A stretch of 23,957 bases of DNA from a bacterium (lineage in GTDB: Bacteria > Patescibacteriota > Minisyncoccia > UBA6257 > 2-01-FULL-56-20), in assembly GCA_021817655.1 (NCBI GenBank), contig JAKAGE010000004.1, positions 1-23,957 of the forward strand. The letters run 5' to 3'. The position numbers and the translations under genes were made by a program. The notes below the pieces were generated by a model. The model saw only the letters and a list, made by a program, of their open reading frames with translations, did no database searches and was not told the origin of the DNA. Of the stretch, positions 19,898 to 23,957 are shown in pieces. How positions within the stretch are numbered: position 1 is the first letter of the stretch; every line of letters begins with the position of its first letter.

Positions 19898-21706
19898 CTA
19901 CCCGCTCTTCGCCTTCTTCCGCTCGTTCTCCGTCAGATACTTCTTGCGGATGCGCACGCTTTGCGGAGTGATCTCCACCAGCTCGTCGTCGGCGATGTAA
20001 TCCAGCGCGTCCTCGAGCCCCATGGTGCGCGGCACCTCAAGCTGGTCGGCGAGCCCTTCGTTCTTGGCCCGGAAGTTCGTGAGCTCCTTTTCGCGCGCAA
20101 CGTGCACGATGATATCCCCTTCCTTGGCGTTCTCTCCCACTACCATGCCTTCGTACACCGGCACGCCGGCGGAGATAAAGAGCGTTCCGCGGCCCTGCGC
20201 GGTCACGAGTCCATAGTTGTTCGACACGCCTTGCTGGGATGCGACGATCGAGCCGTGCGGGATCGACGTGATGTCCCCTTTGTACGGTTCATAACCGAGG
20301 AACAGCGTATTCATGATGCCGGTGCCCTTGGTCGCTGTCAGGAATTTGTTGCGGATGCCGATGAGCCCCCGCGTCGGGACGTCGAAGTCGAGAAACGCGA
20401 CCCCTTTGTCGTCCACGCGCATATTCTTCATGATGCCGAGCCGTTTGCCGAACATCTCGATCACCGTGCCCGAATACGCTTCCGGCACTTCGATCGATAC
20501 AAGTTCGATCGGCTCCGTCCGCGCGCCGCCCTCCTCCTTATAGATGACCTGCGGCTTGGACACTTCGAGCTCGAATCCTTCGCGGCGCATTTTCTCGATG
20601 AGGATCGCGAGGTGTAGCTCGCCCCTTCCGGCGACCACCCATCGGTCCGTGGCATCCGTGGGCGTGACCGCAAGCGCCACGTCCGTCTCGAGCTCTTTCT
20701 CGAGGCGATCCTTCAGGTTGCGCGAAGTGGTGAACTTTCCTTCCTTGCCGCGGAACGGTGAGGTGTTCACGCTGAAGGTCATTTTGATCGTGGGTTCATC
20801 GATATGGATCGTCGGGAGTGCGACGGGATGGTCCGCGTCCGCGATCGTCTCGCCGATCGAAACATCCGGAATGCCCGCGATCGCGACGATATCCCCCGCC
20901 TGCGCCTCTTCCACTTCGACGCGGCCAAGTCCCTCAAAGAGCATCACGGACGTGAGCTGCGCTTTTTTGACCTCTCCTCCGCGCGTGATGTGTACGATCG
21001 GCGAGTTCTTGCGCAGCGTGCCGGAGTACAGCCTTCCGATCGCGATCTTCCCTTTGTAGTTGTCGTTGGCGAGGTTTACGGTAAGCATCTGCGTCGTCGC
21101 GATATCGCCCGGCGTTGGCGCAGGAAGGTAGCTCACGATCGTTTCGAAGACCGGCGCGATGTCCGTCATTTTCGAAAGATCGTTCATCAGCCCCGCCTTT
21201 CCCTCGCGCGCGGCGGCATAGATGACGGGGAACTCGATCTGCTCCTCGGTGGCATCGAGCTCGAAGAAGAGGTCGTAGGCCGCATTAAGGGCCCACTCCG
21301 CGCGGGCATCCGGCTTGTCGATCTTGTTGATGACCACGACCACTTTGTGTCCGGCCTGGATCGCTTTGCGAAGGACGAACTTCGTCTGTGGCATCGGCCC
21401 CTCCTTGGCGTCGATGAGAAGCAGGACGCCGTCCACCATGCGCATGATGCGCTCCACCTCGCCGCCAAAATCCGCGTGGCCCGGCGTGTCCACGATATTG
21501 ATCTTCGTTCCTTTGTAGACGACCGCGGCGTTCTTTGAGAAAATGGTGATCCCCCGCTCGCGCTCGAGCTCGTTCGAATCCATGATGAGCTCGGACGGAT
21601 CGCCGGTCTTCTCTTTGAATCCGGCGGATTGCTTCAATAAGGCATCGACGAGGGTCGTTTTGCCGTGGTCGACGTGTGCGATGATGGCGATGTTCCTAAG
21701 ATCCAT
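19898..21706 (-). CDS. typA: Translational GTPase TypA/BipA
   Basis: 602 residues, normal for the family. GTPase motifs: G1 AHVDHGKT (10-17), G2 ERGITIF (50-56), G3 DTPGHADFGGE (73-83) and G4 NKID (127-130). Later family signatures are present, including FSVNTSPFRGKEGKF, AVTPTDATDRWVVAGRGELHLAILIE, the GTRGLIG-like PTRGLIGIRNKFLT and EPYKGDI. It is related to EF-G and LepA and acts on ribosomes under stress and in 50S assembly. The ATG at 21706 is used; an upstream in-frame TTG at 21715 would add three residues and is less likely. There is no Shine-Dalgarno site. Expression should come from a strong promoter at 21761-21789 with a leader hairpin 15 bases before the ATG. A clear terminator follows. 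Confidence 0.96.
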   Translation of the reverse strand: MDLRNIAIIAHVDHGKTTLVDALLKQSAGFKEKTGDPSELIMDSNELERERGITIFSKNAAVVYKGTKINIVDTPGHADFGGEVERIMRMVDGVLLLIDAKEGPMPQTKFVLRKAIQAGHKVVVVINKIDKPDARAEWALNAAYDLFFELDATEEQIEFPVIYAAAREGKAGLMNDLSKMTDIAPVFETIVSYLPAPTPGDIATTQMLTVNLANDNYKGKIAIGRLYSGTLRKNSPIVHITRGGEVKKAQLTSVMLFEGLGRVEVEEAQAGDIVAIAGIPDVSIGETIADADHPVALPTIHIDEPTIKMTFSVNTSPFRGKEGKFTTSRNLKDRLEKELETDVALAVTPTDATDRWVVAGRGELHLAILIEKMRREGFELEVSKPQVIYKEEGGARTEPIELVSIEVPEAYSGTVIEMFGKRLGIMKNMRVDDKGVAFLDFDVPTRGLIGIRNKFLTATKGTGIMNTLFLGYEPYKGDITSIPHGSIVASQQGVSNNYGLVTAQGRGTLFISAGVPVYEGMVVGENAKEGDIIVHVAREKELTNFRAKNEGLADQLEVPRTMGLEDALDYIADDELVEITPQSVRIRKKYLTENERKKAKSG

Positions 21707-21721
21707 ATTGTTCAAAATTGA

Positions 21722-21741
21722 GAGCCCGGCAGTGCGGGCTC
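21722..21741 (-). other. Hairpin in the typA leader
   Basis: GAGCCCG (21722-21728) and CGGGCTC (21735-21741) form a seven-pair stem with a six-base loop, between the transcription start and the ATG. On the minus strand it is followed by TCAATTTTGAAC, so it is terminator-like but lacks a proper T-run. Confidence 0.45.
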
Positions 21742-21760
21742 GTTTCGACCTAATGCCACG

Positions 21761-21789
21761 ATTATAGCAAAAAGGATGTTAAATGGCAA
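21761..21789 (-). promoter_or_regulatory. Strong promoter of typA
   Basis: On the minus strand TTGCCA (21784-21789) and a consensus TATAAT (21761-21766) are exactly 17 bases apart, and TGC before the -10 adds the extended element. The transcription start is near 21754, giving a leader of about 48 bases with the hairpin. This is the best promoter by consensus in the window. Confidence 0.8.
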
Positions 21790-21798
21790 TCGTCGGTG

Positions 21799-21807
21799 TG
21801 GTACTAT
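21799..21807 (+). promoter_or_regulatory. Extended -10 promoter of bcp
   Basis: TGGTACTAT is an extended -10 (hexamer 21802-21807), part of the TGTGGTACTAT block also found before the response regulator. It gives a leader of about 26 bases containing the hairpin at 21815-21831. The -35 region would overlap that of the divergent typA promoter. Confidence 0.6.
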
Positions 21808-21814
21808 AGAAGCG

Positions 21815-21831
21815 GGAGGCGCGGCGCCTCC
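21815..21831 (+). other. GGAGG-containing hairpin in the bcp leader
   Basis: GGAGGCGC and GCGCCTCC around one central G form a self-complementary 17-base element; realistically a six-pair stem with a five-base loop. It would bury the only Shine-Dalgarno-like GGAGG of the leader, which lies 21 bases before the ATG and so is probably not used for initiation. Confidence 0.5.
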
Positions 21832-21840
21832 GCGACCAAC

Positions 21841-22314
21841 ATGGAACCCCTCGAACCCAACACGGAAGCTCCCGATTTCACCCTCCCCGACCAGGACGGG
21901 AGGGAGCATTCGCTTTTTGATTATCGCGGACAATGGGTCCTGCTGTATTTCTATCCCAAGGATGATACGCCGGGATGCACGAAGGAAGCATGCAGCATCC
22001 GTGACGCGTTCCCTCATTTTGAATCCCTCAACATCAAAGTTCTCGGCGTGAGCGCCGATTCGGTGGAAAGCCATAAGCGGTTCGCGGAGAAATATCATCT
22101 GCCCTTCACGCTCCTTGCCGATCCCCACAAGAAGGCGATCAACCATTATGGAGTGTGGGGAAAGAAGAGTTTCATGGGACGGGAATACGAGGGAACGCTC
22201 CGTTCCTCGTTTCTGATCGATCCGACCGGCACGATCGAAAAGATCTATGTCGATGTGAAGCCCGAAAAGCACGCAGAAGAGGTCCTGCAGGATCTTCAGC
22301 GGCTCGAAGGATAG
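21841..22314 (+). CDS. bcp: Thioredoxin-dependent peroxiredoxin (Bcp/PrxQ type)
   Basis: 157 residues. The AhpC-TSA fold starts APDFTLPDQDG (10-20), and the active site FYPKDDTPGCTKEAC (37-51) has the peroxidatic Cys46 and the resolving Cys51 five residues later, the pattern of atypical two-cysteine PrxQ/Bcp enzymes. VLGVSADSVESHKRFAEKYHLPFTLLAD and RSSFLIDPTGTI complete the family pattern. It reduces hydrogen and organic peroxides with electrons from thioredoxin, in the cytoplasm. An in-frame GTG at 21796 would put the promoter inside the gene, so the ATG at 21841 is used. It is divergent from typA and has its own promoter. A weak hairpin follows the gene. Confidence 0.95.
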   Translation: MEPLEPNTEAPDFTLPDQDGREHSLFDYRGQWVLLYFYPKDDTPGCTKEACSIRDAFPHFESLNIKVLGVSADSVESHKRFAEKYHLPFTLLADPHKKAINHYGVWGKKSFMGREYEGTLRSSFLIDPTGTIEKIYVDVKPEKHAEEVLQDLQRLEG

Positions 22315-22326
22315 CGCCGAGCGTTG

Positions 22327-22344
22327 CGCCCGGGGAAGAGGGCG
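22327..22344 (+). terminator. Weak hairpin after bcp
   Basis: CGCCC (22327-22331) and GGGCG (22340-22344) can pair over an eight-base loop, followed by ACAATTTTCCC. The stem is short; termination efficiency is doubtful. The interval 22315-22533 otherwise holds only the promoter of the next gene. Confidence 0.3.
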
Positions 22345-22389
22345 ACAATTTTCCCGATTTATGATGAAATTGGGGTCTGAAAATGAGGC

Positions 22390-22420
22390 TTGCATTTTTG
22401 CGCGGCCGGTGATGTATACT
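22390..22420 (+). promoter_or_regulatory. Promoter and long leader of the secreted Ala/Pro-rich gene
   Basis: TTGCAT (22390-22395) and TATACT (22415-22420) are 19 bases apart, somewhat wide. It would give a leader of about 105 bases before the ATG at 22534, the longest in the window. A TTGACA at 22453-22458 in that leader has no matching -10. Confidence 0.45.
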
Positions 22421-22533
22421 ATAGGCAGAAACTTGTAATATCCCTCTGCTCTTTGACAGCCTTATATTTTCCAAAGGCCGTCATTTATTGCAGGTCGTAC
22501 ATCAACCAACTAACCTTTACTCACTCGAATACC

Positions 22534-23547
22534 ATGATGAAAAGACTGTTTTTCTTCGGCGTGTTGGCAGCAGCAGTATTTGCAATAGGGAGCTATGGAG
22601 GGCATATGGTCGGCATCGCCCATGCGCAGACCGCCGCGGGGACGAGCCAGCTTACGCCGGCCGAGACCGCAGCGCTTGAGCAGCAACTGAGCGTTGCAAA
22701 GGCCCAGCTTGTGAATCTCGAGATGCAGGCGGGAATGATCCCGGCCGGGGATAACGGCACAAACGCCGTTTCGGCCGCGAATCAGCCTGCCGGCACGGGA
22801 ACGGCGCAATCAGGGGCTTCGGCCGCCGCAAACGGGCTTACGCCGGCGCAGGTGACCGCAATGAACGGTACGCTCGGCACGCTCGCGGCAATGCTGTCGC
22901 AATTGAGTGCTTCGATTTCCGCTCAGACGTCGCTTACTTCGGCGCAGCAATCCCAGGTTGCCGCCACCCTTGGCAGCATGAAGGATACGCTCGTCGCCAT
23001 TGCAGGAACGATCGATGGCGCTTCTTCTGCCGGGATCCAGAACGGCACGGCAGCATCGGGCGCTTCAGCGCCGATCGCTCAGCAACCGGCGGGAACGCCA
23101 GTGGCGAATTCGGGCTCGGCGGTCGCCGCCAACACGGCGCCCTCCGTATCGGTGAACGTCAATCCGACGCCGGCGGCGCAACCGGCAGCTCAGCCGGCAG
23201 TGCAGCCGTCAGCGAATCCTGCGCCAGCGACACAGACCGCGCAGGTATCGTCGGTATGGTCGTTCACAAAAGATCATTGGCCGACGATCGTCATTGTCCT
23301 GCTTGTGATCGCGATCCTCGCGATATTGTTCTGGCCGGAAAAGAAGGAGCCGGTCAAGACGGTTTCGTCCGGCGGGAATGTCGGATCGGGAAAGCCAAAA
23401 TCGGCTCCGGTCCCCGCTCCCTCGACGGCGAACCTTTCGGCAAATGACCAGCCGGGCAATAACAGCGGCGCATCGTCACCAAAGGGTACGGCGCCAAGCC
23501 CTGCGACGCCCGTCGCAAGCGCGGTCGCTGCGCCCGCGCATAAATAG
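22534..23547 (+). CDS. Secreted Ala/Pro/Thr-rich protein with a C-terminal membrane anchor
   Basis: 337 residues. A signal peptide spans about residues 1-31 (MMKRLFFFGVLAAAVFAIGSYGG..IAHA), with probable cleavage after AHA. A short helical region (SQLTPAETAALEQQLSVAKAQLVNLEMQ) is followed by low-complexity Ala/Gly/Gln/Ser sequence, with a helical portion around LTPAQVTAMNGTLGTLAAMLSQLSASISAQTSLTSAQQSQVAATLGSMKDTLVAIAGTI. A degenerate repeat occurs twice (QPAGTGTAQSG and QPAGTPVANSG). A single membrane helix at about 251-268 (VIVLLVIAILAILFW) precedes a positively charged, proline-rich cytoplasmic tail. This suggests a cell-surface protein with a stalk. I do not recognise a family. An ATG at 22537 is an alternative start. 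No Shine-Dalgarno site is visible. Confidence 0.75.
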   Translation: MMKRLFFFGVLAAAVFAIGSYGGHMVGIAHAQTAAGTSQLTPAETAALEQQLSVAKAQLVNLEMQAGMIPAGDNGTNAVSAANQPAGTGTAQSGASAAANGLTPAQVTAMNGTLGTLAAMLSQLSASISAQTSLTSAQQSQVAATLGSMKDTLVAIAGTIDGASSAGIQNGTAASGASAPIAQQPAGTPVANSGSAVAANTAPSVSVNVNPTPAAQPAAQPAVQPSANPAPATQTAQVSSVWSFTKDHWPTIVIVLLVIAILAILFWPEKKEPVKTVSSGGNVGSGKPKSAPVPAPSTANLSANDQPGNNSGASSPKGTAPSPATPVASAVAAPAHK

Positions 23548-23571
23548 CGCCGTTCGCACGACCACGGCACG

Positions 23572-23613
23572 ATGATCAAAACGGACCGCTCCGCAGCGGT
23601 CCGTTTTGATCAT
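23572..23613. terminator. 19-pair bidirectional terminator
   Basis: Bases 23572-23590 and 23595-23613 are perfect reverse complements around a CCGC loop, with AAAA and TTTT inside the outer stem on each side. This is the largest hairpin in the window. It lies between two convergent genes, begins 24 bases after the upstream stop codon, and contains the stop codon and last 12 codons of the minus-strand gene. Confidence 0.85.
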
Positions 23614-23779
23614 CAACTGCCGCCGGCGCATTTGTCGGGCATCGCTCTATGACGATCGGTCTGCCGTTCATCGCCTGGTCGGCGCTGTATCCTAGCCCGA
23701 AACTGAGCGAGGCGGCAAAAAAGAAGATCGCGCTGAAAAGCGTCTCGCGCTTATGGGCCGTCAGGAACGAGCGTATCAT
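23576..23779 (-). CDS. Small single-span membrane protein
   Basis: 67 residues from the ATG at 23779 (MIRSFLTAHKRETLFSAIFFFAASLSFGLGYSADQAMNGRPIVIERC). A basic N-terminus and a membrane helix (about 14-30) are followed by a short extracellular tail. The pattern SLSFGLGY...PIVIERC recalls N-terminal segments of uncharacterised CPR membrane proteins that can carry further domains, so this may be a shortened relative. The last 12 residues (QNGPLRSGPF at the very end) are encoded by the terminator hairpin, so they are probably not functionally selected. Alternative starts are a GTG at 23785, which would be leaderless under a -10 at 23792-23797, and ATGs at 23791 and 23809. The function is unknown. 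Confidence 0.55.
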   Translation of the reverse strand: MIRSFLTAHKRETLFSAIFFFAASLSFGLGYSADQAMNGRPIVIERCPTNAPAAVDDQNGPLRSGPF

Positions 23780-23791
23780 TGCCACGCCCAT

Positions 23792-23797
23792 ATCATA
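23792..23797 (-). promoter_or_regulatory. -10 box of the small membrane-protein gene
   Basis: TATGAT on the minus strand lies 12 bases before the ATG at 23779 and six before a GTG at 23785. No -35 was recognised. The start codon is therefore ambiguous. Confidence 0.35.
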
Positions 23798-23839
23798 CCG
23801 CTCCGCCATTAACGTTTTCTAAAATCAGCCGATGCAAAC

Positions 23840-23957
23840 CTAGAACTGCAGATATTCTTCCCACTTGGCATAGAGTTCGCGGGTGGCACGGATGTCGCGA
23901 ACGTTATATTTCGCGATGTCGAGGAATTTTTTCTTTTTGAAAAGCGGTCCCACATCG
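23840..23957 (-). CDS. C-terminal end of an RNase H-like/DnaQ-type exonuclease (partial)
   Basis: The frame is open from the right edge to a TAG at 23840-23842, giving 38 residues in the given frame: DVGPLFKKKKFLDIAKYNVRD followed by IRATRELYAKWEEYLQF. The segment IAKYNVRDIRATRELYAKW matches the last motif of RNase H-fold 3'-5' exonucleases (Y..xDV..T.eLy), where the Asp is a metal ligand. The rest of the gene lies outside the window. No ORF call can be extended further; assignment to DnaQ, YprB-like or PolB-exonuclease-like groups is not possible from this fragment. Confidence 0.6.
   Translation of the reverse strand, partial: DVGPLFKKKKFLDIAKYNVRDIRATRELYAKWEEYLQF

Noticed and set aside
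20804..21538. A 244-codon plus-strand frame inside typA
   Set aside because: Typical shadow opposite a conserved GTPase; highly charged with no motif.
22453..22458. TTGACA in the leader of the secreted Ala/Pro-rich gene
   Set aside because: No -10 hexamer lies 15-19 bases downstream; TATTTT is far too close.
1..23957. CRISPR array, insertion sequence, tRNA or rRNA gene
   Set aside because: No regularly spaced repeats, transposase motifs, terminal inverted repeats around a gene, or cloverleaf/rRNA-like segments were seen by reading; only the hairpins and one 17-base repeat pair listed.

Overview
The window looks like a chromosomal piece of a GC-rich bacterium with a small genome, most likely a member of the Candidate Phyla Radiation (Patescibacteria, Parcubacteria-like). 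This is an inference. It rests on a trigger factor without its prolyl-isomerase domain, an Obg GTPase without a C-terminal extension, a cobalamin-adenosyltransferase-like gene with no other B12 genes nearby, tight gene packing, and short membrane proteins of kinds common in that group. The lines I counted by hand are about 57-67% G+C over most of the window. They fall to about 37-58%, often 45-50%, between roughly 14.8 and 19.8 kb. I saw no rRNA, tRNA, CRISPR array or insertion sequence, and no stretch over 300 bases without a gene.

Layout. (1) 1-3397, minus strand: a thiol-redox operon headed by an ArsR-type repressor, then a DUF302-glutaredoxin fusion, a DUF2892 membrane protein, a DsbA-like oxidoreductase and a four-helix membrane domain fused to a methyltransferase. 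A further membrane protein is cut by the left edge. A near-perfect 24-base palindrome lies on the -10 region of the arsR promoter. (2) 3481-8912, mostly plus strand: CobO-like ATPase, a secreted TIM-barrel-like protein, GreA, trigger factor, a short-chain dehydrogenase and Obg, with a small CxxC protein on the minus strand. (3) 8950-10982: a membrane-anchored ribbon-helix-helix-like protein (minus) and an ABC-F ATPase (plus). (4) 10979-13959, minus: CcdA, DipZ-like thioredoxin, MsrA and MsrB, a reductant-export and methionine-sulfoxide repair set. (5) 13991-19799, minus: a coupled five-gene operon of receiver-only response regulator, PaaK/CapK-type adenylate-forming enzyme, E1/ThiF-like protein, nitroreductase-like protein and 7TM-type histidine kinase. 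(6) 19898-23957: TypA/BipA, a Bcp peroxiredoxin, a secreted Ala/Pro-rich membrane-anchored protein, a small membrane protein, and the tail of an RNase H-like exonuclease.

The most interesting region is (5). The E1-like and nitroreductase genes look like a split form of the mycobacterial Rv1355c/MoeY-type fusion. They sit with an acid-activating enzyme between the two halves of a possible two-component system. The arrangement suggests synthesis of a small molecule together with its sensing, but no substrate can be read from the sequence.

A second window-wide pattern is promoter placement. At many genes a -10 hexamer, often of the extended form TGGTAtcAT, ends 6-7 bases before the start codon, and Shine-Dalgarno sequences are mostly absent. 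This predicts widespread leaderless mRNAs. The genes with clear Shine-Dalgarno sites (the RHH membrane protein at 9384 and the CxxC protein at 6059) instead have TTGACA-type promoters and leaders of about 20-30 bases.
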